64,000 nt of DNA from Chakrabartyella piscis (GCA_030067835.1 CP092441.1:3224001-3288000), one strand, 5' to 3'; positions 9,369-18,834 are shown, counted from the first letter of the stretch. A program made the numbers and translations. Notes: generated by a model from the sequence alone, not told the origin.

Positions 9369-9698
9369 ATGAGCAGATCTATAAGCCGGGTTCTGTCTTA
9401 GACAGCCATCTATCTTGGTTCATTGTCGCCAATGACATCATGCGACTCTATCGAAACAGGACGAGCAGCCCTATGGTTTCTCTTCAGTCTTGCTTCGGGT
9501 GGGGTTTACAGAGCCTCCCTTGTTACCAAGAAAGCGGTGGTCTCTTACACCACCTTTCCATCCTTACCTGCAAAAACAGGCGGTTTATTTCTGTTGCACT
9601 ATCCTTAAAGTCGCCTCCACCAGCCGTTAACTGGCACCCTGCTCTTTGAAGCCCGGACTTTCCTCCCTCAAAAAAGGGCGACTGTCCGACCTACTCAC
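9369..9698 (-). ncRNA. rnpB: RNase P RNA, class A-like
   Basis: Catalytic RNA that matures the 5' ends of tRNAs. On the minus strand the conserved blocks GAGGAAAGTCCGGGC, GGTGCCAGTTAACGGC and AAACCCCACCCGAAGCAAGA are present, as is the 3' block AGAACCCGGCTTATAGATC. The two ends pair as helix P1 over ten positions: TGAGTAGGTC with GATCTGCTCA. A perfect promoter (9706-9734) and a terminator (9339-9365) bracket it. No protein reading is called inside this span. Confidence 0.97.
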
Positions 9699-9705
9699 AA
9701 AGGGC

Positions 9706-9734
9706 ATTATACCCTAGTGTTTTGAAAATGTCAA
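9706..9734 (-). promoter_or_regulatory. Sigma-A promoter of rnpB
   Basis: Minus strand TTGACA, 17-bp spacer, TATAAT: full consensus. The -10 is at 9706-9711, placing the start of transcription at the 5' end of the RNase P RNA. Confidence 0.93.
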
Positions 9735-9740
9735 TCATAC

Positions 9741-9828
9741 TGGAGGATACTATCCTCCCCTACAATAAATTATGCATCCATTTCGAGGATATGATAGCGG
9801 TTGATTCGTGAATCAACCCTACAATTGC
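9741..9828. repeat. Two hairpin repeats
   Basis: Copies at 9741-9770 (GGAGGATACTATCCTCCCCT) and 9795-9827 (GGTTGATTCGTGAATCAACC, edge CCTACAATTGC), between the rnpB promoter and the kinase gene stop codon. Confidence 0.78.
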
Positions 9829-9850
9829 CTTATGTTTTTATTTGTTGTGG

Positions 9851-11506
9851 TTATACCTTGAAGCAACTGCCACCGGTAAACTCCTTAATTAAGGAATTGT
9901 TTGGAATGTCTTGATCTGGTGCTGCTAGGAAGTATGCCAAGAATTTCAACATACGTTTTGCTGTCACATATTCTGGTGTCGTTTTTTCCACAGCGTACAA
10001 CAATGGCACCACATATGTTTTCAACACAGAAATCTCATACAATGTAGCGGAATTGAAGATGGCATCTGCATCTTCTTGGAACGGGAAGATATTTTCCTCT
10101 TCACCTTTGGTCACCAAATCCCAAGTACCAATGGTTACCGATGCGTTTGCACTACGTGTTCTGGCATCACGCACCATTCGTCGCAACATTCTACTATCGG
10201 TTGTGGAAATGCGATTGTGGTCATCAATGTTCAATTGTGTGATGGCACTGATGAAGATTTTGAACTTATATTCAGGGGCAATGAGCTCCGTCAATCGTTC
10301 GTTCAGCCCATGAATCCCTTCCATCACCAAAATATCTTTCTCTTGGAGCTGCATGGTATCGCCATGGTATTCACGTTCCCCACTGATGAAATTAAAATGG
10401 GGCATTTCCACCAGTTCCCCCTCAATGAGAGATTTCAAATCCGCATTCAATAGAGGAATGTCCACAGTTTCGATACACTCATAATTTCTATTACCAAACT
10501 CATCCAATGGTGTGTCCACACGGTTCACAAAATAATCATCCATAGATAATTTATGAGGTTTCATGCCCATGCTTTGCAATTGGATGCACAATCTATTTGC
10601 AAAAGAAGTTTTCCCTGATGAAGTCGGTCCTGCAATCAAAACCACTTTCAACTTATCTTTTTTGCCGTAAATTTCTTCTGCAATTTGTACCACACGTTTT
10701 TCGTGCAAAGCTTCATTGACACGAATCAAATCGCCAAATTTCCCATCTACAATGACTTGGTTTAGCTCCGCAACATTGGAAACACCCATAAGGCGACACC
10801 ACTCCATTTGCTCCAGATATACCTTTCCGATTTTTTCAGCTTTTTCTATTGCAGGCACCACATTTGGATTGCTTCTATCGGGTAAACGTAACAAAAAACC
10901 CTTTTCATATGGCACCAAGGCGAATGCGCCCAAACTGCCCACATCTTCTGGCATATAGCCATAGAAATTATCATAGACGCCTTCGAGTTCATAGAGATTT
11001 GTGTTGGCAGATTGACGGAAACGCAAAAGTTCCTTTTTGTCTATCATGTTTTGCTCCATCATAATGGCAACAGCACGACCTTTGGACACCACATGTTTGT
11101 TGATGGTTGCTTTTTTCGCCACCAACTCACCCATACGTTTTTCCAATTGTGCCAAAATATCTTCTGTAATTTCCATGTCTTTGATTTCGCAATACAAATC
11201 TCCACGCAAGGAATGTTCGATACAAACACCATGTTCTTTGCCAAGCAAATCATATACCGCCTTCACCAAAAGCAAGGAAACGCTCCCATGATATACACGC
11301 ATACCATCCTCATCCGTTGCATCCAAAAAAACAATAGGAGAATCCCCTTCAATGGGACTGCTCAATTCTTGCAGGCGATTGTCTTGTTTTGCCAACAAAA
11401 TCCCCCCTATACAGTGATCTGTATAGTCCTTTGCCAAGGTGCCAAATGTGGTACCAAAGGGCACTGAAACTTGCTTGCCCATAACGTTAATTTGTAAATT
11501 TTCCAA
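9851..11506 (-). CDS. Uridine kinase-like nucleoside kinase with TGS-type N-terminus
   Basis: A 551-aa two-part protein. Residues 1-70 look like a TGS domain and the next part like the threonyl-tRNA synthetase editing-side region (second/additional domain). The C-terminal half is a uridine kinase/phosphoribulokinase P-loop domain with GPTSSGKT at residues 293-300 and SMDDYFVNR after it. The architecture is common in Clostridia. The likely reaction is NTP-dependent phosphorylation of uridine or a related nucleoside; the N-terminal role is unknown. The start is TTG at 11506 with AAGGAGG ten bases upstream; the next ATG is 24 bases further in and poorly spaced. Confidence 0.85.
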   Translation of the reverse strand: MENLQINVMGKQVSVPFGTTFGTLAKDYTDHCIGGILLAKQDNRLQELSSPIEGDSPIVFLDATDEDGMRVYHGSVSLLLVKAVYDLLGKEHGVCIEHSLRGDLYCEIKDMEITEDILAQLEKRMGELVAKKATINKHVVSKGRAVAIMMEQNMIDKKELLRFRQSANTNLYELEGVYDNFYGYMPEDVGSLGAFALVPYEKGFLLRLPDRSNPNVVPAIEKAEKIGKVYLEQMEWCRLMGVSNVAELNQVIVDGKFGDLIRVNEALHEKRVVQIAEEIYGKKDKLKVVLIAGPTSSGKTSFANRLCIQLQSMGMKPHKLSMDDYFVNRVDTPLDEFGNRNYECIETVDIPLLNADLKSLIEGELVEMPHFNFISGEREYHGDTMQLQEKDILVMEGIHGLNERLTELIAPEYKFKIFISAITQLNIDDHNRISTTDSRMLRRMVRDARTRSANASVTIGTWDLVTKGEEENIFPFQEDADAIFNSATLYEISVLKTYVVPLLYAVEKTTPEYVTAKRMLKFLAYFLAAPDQDIPNNSLIKEFTGGSCFKV

Positions 11507-11526
11507 AGAAATCCAACCTCCTTATG

Positions 11527-11860
11527 GTGAACGGGCGCACACATAGGTACGCCCCTACGATTACATGATAGTGTGGTTTGTGACAAAATGACACAGGGGT
11601 ATTTCATTCATATGCATTTATGCGGTCAATTCGTGAATCAACCCTACGTCTGACATTGCATTTTAGGATTCTTCGTCGCCAACTCCTCAGAATGACACAT
11701 AGGAAAGTGTATCTTCTTTTTTGTCATGCAGAGGAATGTAATGACGAAGCATCTTTGGTATTACGGTTGATTCGTGAATCAACCCTACGATTGCAACATA
11801 TGAATGTTCCTGTCATTCAGTTTATGACGGACGACCACTGGTCATCCCTACGATTACATC
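11527..11860. repeat. Gap of about 370 bp with four hairpins and two TCATTC-family copies
   Basis: Hairpins at 11529-11562 (GGGCGCACACATAGGTACGC), 11620-11648 (GGTCAATTCGTGAATCAACC), 11763-11797 (GGTTGATTCGTGAATCAACC) and 11825-11858 (GGACGACCACTGGTCATCCC). Between them lie GTCATGCAGAGGAATGTAAT followed by GACGAAGCATC, and a reverse partial copy near 11674-11700. No gene is visible. Confidence 0.78.
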
Positions 11861-11879
11861 ATTTTTAAGTATTGTGGCA

Positions 11880-12695
11880 TTACAAGTCCCAGAAAGTTTG
11901 ACCATCCACTTTGGACAGTACCACTTCTATATTCCAGCCATTTTTTTGAATGCCATCTTCCAAATATTTCTTGAGCAGTGGCAACACAATGACTTCACTT
12001 GCGTAATGGGTGCCATCTACAATGCAAATTCCAGCTTCCAAAGCCTTTTGGGATTCGTGATATCTGGCATCGCCTGTGATGAATGCATCTACATTCTCTG
12101 CAATGGCATTGGGCAACATGGACATACCGCTACCAGAGCACATACCCACTTTTTGCACCATTTGGTTGCCATCACCCACCAAACGAATGGTTGGCAAGTG
12201 TAATTGTTCTTTCATACGTTTTGCAAAATCCACAAATTTCATAGGCTCTGGCAACATACCCACACGTCCCAAACCTTCTTCTGTACCATCTTCTGATACA
12301 TGGCTGACTTCTAAAACAGAAACATCCTGAAGACCTGCCAAATCCGCCAAAATATCATTGATACCGCCCTTTGCAGAGTCCAAATTGGTATGTGCTGCAT
12401 ATGCGGAAATGTTGTTTCGTATCAATTTATGGATGCGATTGCCCACTGGTGTTTCTGTGGTGATGGAGTTCAATTTTTTGAACAACAACATAGGATGATG
12501 TGTCACAATCATATCTGCACCCAAATCCACCGCTTCGTCAATGACTTCGTCCAACACATCCAAAGCCAAAAGGATTTTTTTTACTTCTTGGTTGGGATTT
12601 CCCACAGAAAGCCCTGAATTGTCCCAATCTTCTGCCAAATAGGGTGGTGCCCATTCTTCCAAATAAGTTGTGATATCTTTTACGATTTGAGCCAT
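11880..12695 (-). CDS. Nif3-like dinuclear metal centre protein
   Basis: Member of the conserved Nif3/YbgI/YqfO family with a dinuclear metal site. The family is sometimes annotated as GTP cyclohydrolase 1 type 2, but its role is unsettled. The metal-binding HHP motif is seen in VTHHPML, and AAHTNLD supplies further ligands. At 271 aa it lacks the PII-like insertion of the longer B. subtilis YqfO. The start at 12695 overlaps the end of trmK by 16 bp, so translation is coupled. This pair downstream of sigA is a frequent Firmicute arrangement. Confidence 0.92.
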   Translation of the reverse strand: MAQIVKDITTYLEEWAPPYLAEDWDNSGLSVGNPNQEVKKILLALDVLDEVIDEAVDLGADMIVTHHPMLLFKKLNSITTETPVGNRIHKLIRNNISAYAAHTNLDSAKGGINDILADLAGLQDVSVLEVSHVSEDGTEEGLGRVGMLPEPMKFVDFAKRMKEQLHLPTIRLVGDGNQMVQKVGMCSGSGMSMLPNAIAENVDAFITGDARYHESQKALEAGICIVDGTHYASEVIVLPLLKKYLEDGIQKNGWNIEVVLSKVDGQTFWDL

Positions 12696-13372
12696 GACAA
12701 AGCCTCCTTCATAACATCCAATTCCATTTGCACCTGTGGCAAACGTTCCTTTGCACCTTCTGTTTGGAGTGTGCCCAATTTTTCTGCCACCAAAGATAGT
12801 CTATTGTATTCATCTATCAGCCATTCCAACAAAAGTGGATTTTTTTCTTCCAACAGCAATTTACCATACAAATATTCTGCTTCTGTGGCATAGGATTCTG
12901 TACCATGGACACAGCTCATAATCCAGTAGTATCTGCCTTCTTCTTCCAGCATACATTCTTTGTCGATTCTATAGCCGATTTTATGTAGATATTTACGCAC
13001 TTCGCCCATATCTTGTTGAGGTGACAGCACCAATTGTTCCAATGAGTCCACCACTTCTTTGCTTTCTTCCAAGATATGGATGGTCAACATACCACCCATA
13101 CCAGCGATGATACCCGTTTGAGCTTCGCCAGCTTGCATAGGTACAAAACCGCTACCTAAGCGAGTTTCAATGACATCTTCTGCACCATAGGCTTTGATAT
13201 TTTCTTGTGCCTTGGACAAAGGGCCTTTACGTACATCACAAGCATAGGCTTTGGTAATTTTGCCTATTGTATACAGATAAATAGGCACATAGCCATGGTC
13301 ACAGCCGATATCTGCCACGATTGGATGTGCAACAAAATCTGTCACCTGTTTGAGCCTTTTGGAGATTTCCAT
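12680..13372 (-). CDS. trmK: tRNA (adenine22-N1)-methyltransferase TrmK
   Basis: SAM-dependent enzyme that methylates A22 in tRNA. The class I methyltransferase motif I is IVADIGCDHGYVPIYL (about residues 18-33), and the family-typical GIIAGMGGMLTIHIL follows at about 86-100. Length 230 aa matches B. subtilis TrmK. A GGCGGAACAAT-type ribosome site precedes the ATG at 13372. It overlaps nif3 and lies downstream of sigA on the same strand; the 666-bp gap to sigA is filled with repeats, so it may have its own promoter. Confidence 0.93.
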   Translation of the reverse strand: MEISKRLKQVTDFVAHPIVADIGCDHGYVPIYLYTIGKITKAYACDVRKGPLSKAQENIKAYGAEDVIETRLGSGFVPMQAGEAQTGIIAGMGGMLTIHILEESKEVVDSLEQLVLSPQQDMGEVRKYLHKIGYRIDKECMLEEEGRYYWIMSCVHGTESYATEAEYLYGKLLLEEKNPLLLEWLIDEYNRLSLVAEKLGTLQTEGAKERLPQVQMELDVMKEALSWLKS

Positions 13373-13403
13373 ATTGTTCCGCCTTTCTTATTATTTCTAT
13401 TCA

Positions 13404-13566
13404 GGGAACCTCTAATAACTCTAGTGCCAAAATTTATGCGAGCATTTTTTCGTCAGACTTCACTAAAATTTGAGTCGATATAGGAAATATCGCCGATATT
13501 TTTTGTGGAGAATGACGGAAATAATGAACCATAAAGATTGGTGCTGTGGGTTATTTAGAGGTTCCC
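13404..13566 (-). mobile_element. MITE-like inverted-repeat element, copy 1
   Basis: A 163-bp unit bounded by inverted ends: GGGAACCTCTAATAAC on the left and GTTATTTAGAGGTTCCC on the right. Its reverse complement aligns along the whole length with 15152-15313, sharing CAGCACCAATCTTTA-type text near one end and ATTTTGGCACT-type text near the other. It has no coding capacity. Target duplication is not clear. The two copies flank sigA in opposite orientation. Confidence 0.75.
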
Positions 13567-13930
13567 TCTACAAAAATAGGGCATCGAAATGCCCTAAAAG
13601 TCAAAGTCAAAACCGTAGGACTCTGTCCTACAACCTGCAAGGGACCAGTCCCTTGACCCATTATGGGTGAACTACGTTCCCCCAATAAAATTTTATTTAT
13701 AGCAACAATTCTGTCATTCTGAATGCAACAAGGAATCTTTGGGCTGTACGATTCATAACGGAACAGTCAAGACTGTTCCCTACGATTGCATACGCTAATG
13801 TTCTGTCATTCTGAGGAATGTAGTGACGAAGAATCCTGGTTTTCGGTCGATTCGTGAATCGCCCCTACAATTGCCATTAATTTTTGTTTTGTGGTATACG
13901 GCGGCAGCAAGCCACCGCCCTACAATAATC
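13567..13930. repeat. Repeat-filled gap upstream of trmK
   Basis: Holds a small hairpin AGGGCATCGAAATGCCCT (about 13577-13594) and CTGCAAGGGACCAGTCCCTTG (about 13637). Hairpin-family copies lie at 13758-13791 (GGAACAGTCAAGACTGTTCC), 13842-13875 (GGTCGATTCGTGAATCGCCC) and 13894-13926 (GGCGGCAGCAAGCCACCGCC). A TCATTC-family copy lies at 13804-13836. No gene is seen in 13567-14038. Confidence 0.78.
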
Positions 13931-13969
13931 CAATTATATTCCCTATCCCTAGCGGAAACGTAGTTTTCG

Positions 13970-14038
13970 CAAAATAAAGTTTAGATCCAACCTTTCCAAA
14001 GGTTGGTGGGGTGTTGGGGCAAAGCCCCAAGGTCTTTT
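13970..14038 (-). repeat. Paired-hairpin repeat ending in CAAGGTCTT, next to sigA stop
   Basis: Two stems in series: CCAACCTTTCCAAAGGTTGG and TTGGGGCAAAGCCCCAA. They are preceded by AATAAAGTTTAG and followed by GGTCTTTTTT at the sigA stop codon. A diverged copy with the same edges lies at 46804-46867. On the minus strand it is the first structure in the sigA 3' untranslated region and could act in termination or RNA stability. Confidence 0.7.
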
Positions 14039-15112
14039 TTATTCTAAATAATCTTTGAGTTTTTTGCTTCTGCTTGGGTGACGCAATTTTCTAAGTGCTT
14101 TTGCTTCGATTTGACGGATACGTTCACGTGTTACATTGAACTCACGTCCAACTTCTTCTAAGGTTCTAGCCAAGCCATCATCCAAACCAAAACGCAAACG
14201 CAATACTTTTTCTTCACGTTCTGTCAAAGTATCCAAAACTTCGATTAGTTGTTCTTTGAGCAAAGTAAATGCTGCCGCTTCTGCTGGTGCTGGAATATCA
14301 TCATCAGGGATAAAATCTCCCAAGTGACTATCTTCTTCTTCACCGATTGGTGTTTCCAAGGACACAGGTTCTTGTGCAATCTTCATGATTTCACGTACTT
14401 TATCCTCTGACATTTGCATTTCCACTGCCAATTCTTCCGCAGATGGGTCACGTCCCAATTCTTGGAGGAGTTGTCTGGAAATACGAATCAATTTATTGAT
14501 GGTTTCTACCATATGCACAGGGATACGAATGGTTCTTGCTTGGTCTGCAATGGCACGTGTGATTGCTTGACGAATCCACCATGTTGCATAAGTACTGAAT
14601 TTATATCCTTTGTGATAATCGAATTTTTCAACAGCTTTGATGAGCCCAAGGTTACCTTCTTGAATCAAATCCAAGAACAACATACCACGACCTACATATC
14701 TTTTGGCGATACTAACCACCAAACGCAAGTTGGCTTCTGCCAATTTTTTCTTCGCTTCGTCATCGCCTTCTTCCATACGTTTTGCAAGCTCTACTTCTTC
14801 AGCAGCACTGAGAAGTGGCACTTTACCAATTTCTTTCAAGTACATACGTACAGGGTCATCGATGTTAATACCTTCTGGCAATGTGAGATCCAATTCTTTT
14901 TCAATTTCTTCTTCAGCTTCGATATTACCCAAAATATCAATGCCTTGTGTTTCCAAATATTCGTAAATTCGGTCAATTCGATCTGGGTCCAGCTCCAAGT
15001 CTGCCAAATGATCCATAACCTCTTTATATTCCAAAACGCTTTTTTTCTTTCTTCCAAGTTGCACCAATTCTTCTAATCTGGTCAACAAGTTTGCTTCTTC
15101 TCCGGATTTCAA
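14039..15112 (-). CDS. sigA: Primary RNA polymerase sigma factor SigA/RpoD
   Basis: Housekeeping sigma-70 factor of 357 aa. Regions 1.2-2.4 include [16 protein letters not shown] and the region 2 block [14 protein letters not shown], with the region 2.3-2.4 text [17 protein letters not shown]. Region 4.2 contains the helix-turn-helix [20 protein letters not shown] near the C-terminus. Region 1.1 is short, as in Firmicutes. The start is TTG at 15112 with GGGAGGA five bases upstream. dnaG lies upstream on the same strand, the standard macromolecular synthesis operon order, but a MITE-like element sits between them. Confidence 0.97.
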   Translation of the reverse strand: MKSGEEANLLTRLEELVQLGRKKKSVLEYKEVMDHLADLELDPDRIDRIYEYLETQGIDILGNIEAEEEIEKELDLTLPEGINIDDPVRMYLKEIGKVPLLSAAEEVELAKRMEEGDDEAKKKLAEANLRLVVSIAKRYVGRGMLFLDLIQEGNLGLIKAVEKFDYHKGYKFSTYATWWIRQAITRAIADQARTIRIPVHMVETINKLIRISRQLLQELGRDPSAEELAVEMQMSEDKVREIMKIAQEPVSLETPIGEEEDSHLGDFIPDDDIPAPAEAAAFTLLKEQLIEVLDTLTEREEKVLRLRFGLDDGLARTLEEVGREFNVTRERIRQIEAKALRKLRHPSRSKKLKDYLE

Positions 15113-15151
15113 TGCAATCCTCCCTTTCGTTATACCTCTAATCTATCCTAA

Positions 15152-15313
15152 GGGAACCTCCAACAACCCATAGCACCAATCTTTACGGCAAATTTTCCTG
15201 TCATCCTCCACTAAAATTCTCAATGATATTTCCAATATCAATTCAAATTCCATTGAATTATGCCAAAAAAATTCTCTCATAAATCTTGGCACTTGCGTTA
15301 TTAGAGATTTCCC
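15152..15313 (+). mobile_element. MITE-like inverted-repeat element, copy 2
   Basis: A 162-bp unit starting GGGAACCTCCAACAACCC and ending GTTATTAGAGATTTCCC. It is homologous, in reverse orientation, to 13404-13566. It fills the dnaG-sigA gap almost entirely; its right end lies only four bases from the dnaG stop codon. Any dnaG-sigA cotranscript would carry this foldback structure. Confidence 0.75.
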
Positions 15314-15316
15314 ATA

Positions 15317-17092
15317 TCAAATGGTAATATACAAAGAATCTAATTTTCTTTTCAATTCCATCAATTTTTGTATTTCTTCTACGGTAGTCGCTGTATTCAT
15401 CTGCAAATCGATTTTTCTTTGTTTCAATTGCTTTACAGATTCATTGAGCCCTTTTTCTACATCTTCTCTTTCACCCAACAACATTTCCAAGGCAAAGATT
15501 TCTGCCACTTGTCGTTGGTCTGCATTTTGTTCAAAAAAGTTGACCATTTCTGCTGGGAATACATGTCCAGCATCCTTCCACAATTCCCCCATCACCTGTA
15601 AAATACGATATTGTACAGGGTCTGTAAAGTCTTGTGGCTCCATAGTTTCTGCAATCTTTTGATATATTTTTTCGTCAGATGCACATAGGTACAAAATGCT
15701 TCGTTGGGCTTCCAAAATCCCCTTTTCCACCTTTGTGGATACAGATGCCGCTTTCCATTGATTCTGTTGACGTTGGGCTTCTTTTTGGAAGGACAATTCT
15801 TCTTTTTGCACTCGTTTTTGTATTTCGCTGCGTATGGCTTCTTCCTCCACACCTGTCATTTTACTAACCTCTTTTGCATAGACATTACGTTCAATGGCAT
15901 TGTCCAATTTGGACAAAATATCCGCTGCTTCGTTGGCAAAACGCACCTTATGCTCTGGAGATTGTAAATTGTACTTTCTTTGGATACAAGCAATTTCAAA
16001 GGAAATATAATGCACTGCATCCAACAATAATTTTGCAAATGCACTTGCTCCATTTTGTTTGATGAACTCGTCTGGGTCTTTGCCATCTGGCACTTGTAAC
16101 ACCCTGACTCTAAATCCATTTTCCACCAAAACGGGAATTGCTCTTAGGGCTGCTGTGGTACCCGCTTCATCACTGTCGTATAGTAGGATGATATCCTCTG
16201 CAAATTTTTTCAGTGTACGAGCATGGTCTTTGTTGAAAGCAGTGCCTAGAGCTGCAACTACATTTTTGAAACCAGCTTGATACAAGGAAATCATGTCCAT
16301 GTAACCTTCCACCAAGATGAGTTCTTTTTTCTTTGCTGCTTTTGCAAAATTCAAACCGTAAAGATTACGACTTTTGCTGAATAAAATGGTTTCTGGAGAG
16401 TTCAAATATTTCGGTTCTCCACGTCCTATGATACGTCCACCAAATCCAACCACACGTCCTTGTGGATCAAAAATAGGGAACATCAAACGATCACGAAAAC
16501 GATCGTGGTATCCATTTTTATCTTTGTTTTCAATGACCAAACCGCTTTGGAGCATATCCCCAATGGAATAGCCCTTTTCCTTGAAATGATTGTACAAGGA
16601 ATTGTAAGCATTTGGTGCATAGCCCAGTCCAAACTTTCTGGATACAGGCAATGATAGCTGTCTATTTTCTATATAAGAAAGAGCTTCTGCTCCTGCGTCT
16701 GACTGCAACGTTTCGTAGTAAAATCTTCCTGCAACTGTGTGCATTTCCAACAAACGTGACCTGAGTTGTTCCATTGCAAGGGCTTGTCCACTTTTTTCTT
16801 CTGTCGGCAATTGATAATTGGCTCGCTCTGCCAACACACGCAAAGCTTCTGGAAAGTCATAATTCTCCATTTCCATCAAAAAGCCAAATACATTTCCAGC
16901 AGCGCCACAGCCGAAACAATAGTAAAATTGTTTTTCGCTATTCACGGAAAAAGAAGGACTCTTTTCATTATGAAATGGACATAACCCAAAATAGGAACTG
17001 CCTTTTTGCTTCAATGGTACATATCCAGAAATGATTTCTACGATATCGTTTTGCATCCGAACTTCTTCGATGACTTCCCTTGGATACCGCAT
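15317..17092 (-). CDS. dnaG: DNA primase DnaG
   Basis: Makes RNA primers for chromosomal replication. The N-terminal CHC2 zinc-binding site is visible as C38, H41, C59 and C62 in GLCPFHNEKSP and FYYCFGCGAAG. The TOPRIM domain follows, with LVEGYMDMISLYQ and the LYDSDEAG acidic motif. The start at 17092 (MRYPREVIEEV, 591 aa) has AGGAGC nine bases upstream; a longer in-frame reading lacks a ribosome site. It heads the dnaG-sigA group, and a dGTPase gene lies just upstream on the same strand. Confidence 0.96.
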   Translation of the reverse strand: MRYPREVIEEVRMQNDIVEIISGYVPLKQKGSSYFGLCPFHNEKSPSFSVNSEKQFYYCFGCGAAGNVFGFLMEMENYDFPEALRVLAERANYQLPTEEKSGQALAMEQLRSRLLEMHTVAGRFYYETLQSDAGAEALSYIENRQLSLPVSRKFGLGYAPNAYNSLYNHFKEKGYSIGDMLQSGLVIENKDKNGYHDRFRDRLMFPIFDPQGRVVGFGGRIIGRGEPKYLNSPETILFSKSRNLYGLNFAKAAKKKELILVEGYMDMISLYQAGFKNVVAALGTAFNKDHARTLKKFAEDIILLYDSDEAGTTAALRAIPVLVENGFRVRVLQVPDGKDPDEFIKQNGASAFAKLLLDAVHYISFEIACIQRKYNLQSPEHKVRFANEAADILSKLDNAIERNVYAKEVSKMTGVEEEAIRSEIQKRVQKEELSFQKEAQRQQNQWKAASVSTKVEKGILEAQRSILYLCASDEKIYQKIAETMEPQDFTDPVQYRILQVMGELWKDAGHVFPAEMVNFFEQNADQRQVAEIFALEMLLGEREDVEKGLNESVKQLKQRKIDLQMNTATTVEEIQKLMELKRKLDSLYITI

Positions 17093-17404
17093 TTTGATCG
17101 CTCCTTTCTGGTGGTATGTACAAATGGGTGCTTTTGTCTTTCGATGTTCTTGTGTGCAGAATGAAAGGAAGTGATTTACAGACACTTCCCCTTATTTTGT
17201 AGATTCGACAAAACATACGGAAATCCTTCTTCTTTTTCACGTTTTGTATACATCTACAAAAAATCAAGGAAAACACATGGTTTTTTATTGTTTATGACGG
17301 ATAAAGTCCCACATCAAGTTCAATTTGTGGCAGTTCATGACGGGATGTCGAGGACGCCATCCCCTACAGTGCAGCATATTCTAGTTGGTGGTTGTTTGAT
17401 TTGC
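17093..17404. repeat. Gap of about 310 bp with one hairpin repeat
   Basis: One hairpin copy at 17340-17368 (GGGATGTCGAGGACGCCATC, edge CCCTACAG), preceded by the usual linker TTTGTGGCAGTTCATGAC. The rest is AT-rich sequence upstream of dnaG. I could not place a convincing promoter there. Confidence 0.7.
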
Positions 17405-18418
17405 TTACACCTTTTCCCATCCTTTTGGAATAAATAGCTCTGAAAACTTGGATACTGCAAAGCGATCTGTCATACAAGCGATATAATCACAGGCAACACG
17501 CCAAGTAGGTGTACCATTTTCCAATAAAATACGAAACTCACCTTCCATCATTTCTGGATGTGCTTCGTAGTGTGCATAGAGCTTTTCAATCATATCTTCT
17601 GCTTTCTTCTGTTCTCTACCAACCGTTTCGCTATTATACACTTCACGAAACATAAACTTACGCAACCCTTGCAAGCTACCTCTTACATCATCGCTCATAA
17701 GGATTTCAGGTTTTCCATAGCTATTTTCAATGACATCTCGAATCATAACCCCAATCCTTTGACTTTGGGAATAGCCCAAGACATCTGTAAATTCTTTTGG
17801 GATATCTGACCTAGACAACAAGCCTGCTCTTATGGCATCATCCACATCATGGTTGGTATAAGCAATTTTATCAGACAATTGCACCACTTTACCTTCCATA
17901 GTCATTGGATTGCAACTGGTTCTATGTCCCAAAATACCATCACACACTTCCCATGTGAGATTCAGTCCCAGTCCATCTTTTTCTAGGCATTCCACCACAC
18001 GCAAACTTTGTTCATTATGAGCAAAGCCACCATGAATTTTGCAAGCATGATCCAAAGAACGTTCTCCTGCATGACCAAATGGTGTATGCCCCAAATCGTG
18101 ACCCAAAGCAATGGCTTCTGTCAAATCTTCATTCAATGACAATGCTCTGGAAATGCTTCTGGCAATTTGAGAAACCTCCAAAGTATGTGTCAATCTGGTG
18201 CGATAATGATCCCCTTCTGGTGACAGGAATACTTGTGTTTTGTGTTTCATGCGTCTAAATGCCTTTGCATGCAGAATACGATCTCGATCTCGTTGGAACA
18301 CAGTTCGCACTTCACAATCCTCTTCTTTGCGTTCTCGACCCTTAGAATCCTTGCTTTTGGTTGCAAAGGGGCTCAGATATTGTACTTCCTGTTCTTCTTG
18401 CATTTTACGTAACTCCAT
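17405..18418 (-). CDS. dgt: dGTP triphosphohydrolase-like protein
   Basis: HD-domain enzyme that releases triphosphate from dGTP or other dNTPs. Motifs: HAKAFRRMKHKTQVF near the N-terminus, RLTHTLEVSQIARSI, the HD pair in ALGHDLGHTPFGHAGE, and the later metal ligand in VQLSDKIAYTNHDVDD. At 337 aa it belongs to the shorter Dgt type common in Firmicutes. The ATG at 18418 is chosen because GGAGGG is six bases upstream; the ATG at 18424 abuts the ribosome site. Location beside dnaG is recurrent in Clostridia. Confidence 0.92.
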   Translation of the reverse strand: MELRKMQEEQEVQYLSPFATKSKDSKGRERKEEDCEVRTVFQRDRDRILHAKAFRRMKHKTQVFLSPEGDHYRTRLTHTLEVSQIARSISRALSLNEDLTEAIALGHDLGHTPFGHAGERSLDHACKIHGGFAHNEQSLRVVECLEKDGLGLNLTWEVCDGILGHRTSCNPMTMEGKVVQLSDKIAYTNHDVDDAIRAGLLSRSDIPKEFTDVLGYSQSQRIGVMIRDVIENSYGKPEILMSDDVRGSLQGLRKFMFREVYNSETVGREQKKAEDMIEKLYAHYEAHPEMMEGEFRILLENGTPTWRVACDYIACMTDRFAVSKFSELFIPKGWEKV

Positions 18419-18565
18419 TTGCATCCCTCCAGTCCAATATTGATTCCACTTCTATAGTATATCCATTTCGACATCTTTATTGGAAATACCTTTTTTTGAC
18501 AGGAAGTTTTGCTGGATTTACAGAGATTTTACAAAATGGTTTATTGAATAATAAAGGAATGTGGT

Positions 18566-18605
18566 CAATTCATAACGGTCGATTCGTGAATCGCCCCTAC
18601 AAATG
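18566..18605. repeat. Hairpin repeat
   Basis: One copy, GGTCGATTCGTGAATCGCCC with edge CCCTACAA, between the dgt and Cys-rich genes. Confidence 0.8.
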
Positions 18606-18621
18606 AAAATATGATTCATTA

Positions 18622-18798
18622 TTATTTTTGTAATTTCATCAATTCTTGTAACTGTGCTTCTTTTTCTTTCATGAATATATGGTGGTTTATGGTGATTTGT
18701 ATTGCATCATCACACATACCCAAAGCATTTATGGAGATACTATCCAATATACAATGACCTTGATTACAATATACACACAGCTCGTTTTCACATTTCAT
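18622..18798 (-). CDS. Small Cys-rich protein, paralogue of the one at 51.5 kb
   Basis: A 58-aa protein starting MKCENELCVYC at 18798, with GGAGGTG seven bases upstream. Cysteines at 3, 8, 11, 16 and 29 suggest a metal-binding knuckle. It shares the pattern M[KR]CExELC[VI]YxxxGxCxLDxIxIN..GMCD with the 74-aa protein at 51513-51737. Similar short proteins are frequent in Clostridia; their function is unknown to me. It is divergently transcribed from an XRE regulator (18902), and a perfect 8-bp inverted repeat lies between them. Confidence 0.75.
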   Translation of the reverse strand: MKCENELCVYCNQGHCILDSISINALGMCDDAIQITINHHIFMKEKEAQLQELMKLQK

Positions 18799-18812
18799 AT
18801 GATTCACCTCCA

Positions 18813-18834
18813 ATAGGACTTGTTTGAGTCCTAT
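18813..18834. promoter_or_regulatory. Candidate operator in divergent intergenic region
   Basis: ATAGGACT, six-base spacer TGTTTG, AGTCCTAT: a perfect 8-bp inverted repeat starting 15 bp upstream of the Cys-rich gene. It is a natural candidate site for the adjacent XRE regulator; binding is inferred only. Confidence 0.45.

Noticed and set aside
9308..9649. A 113-codon frame
   Set aside because: It lies across RNase P RNA, whose conserved blocks, promoter and terminator explain the sequence.
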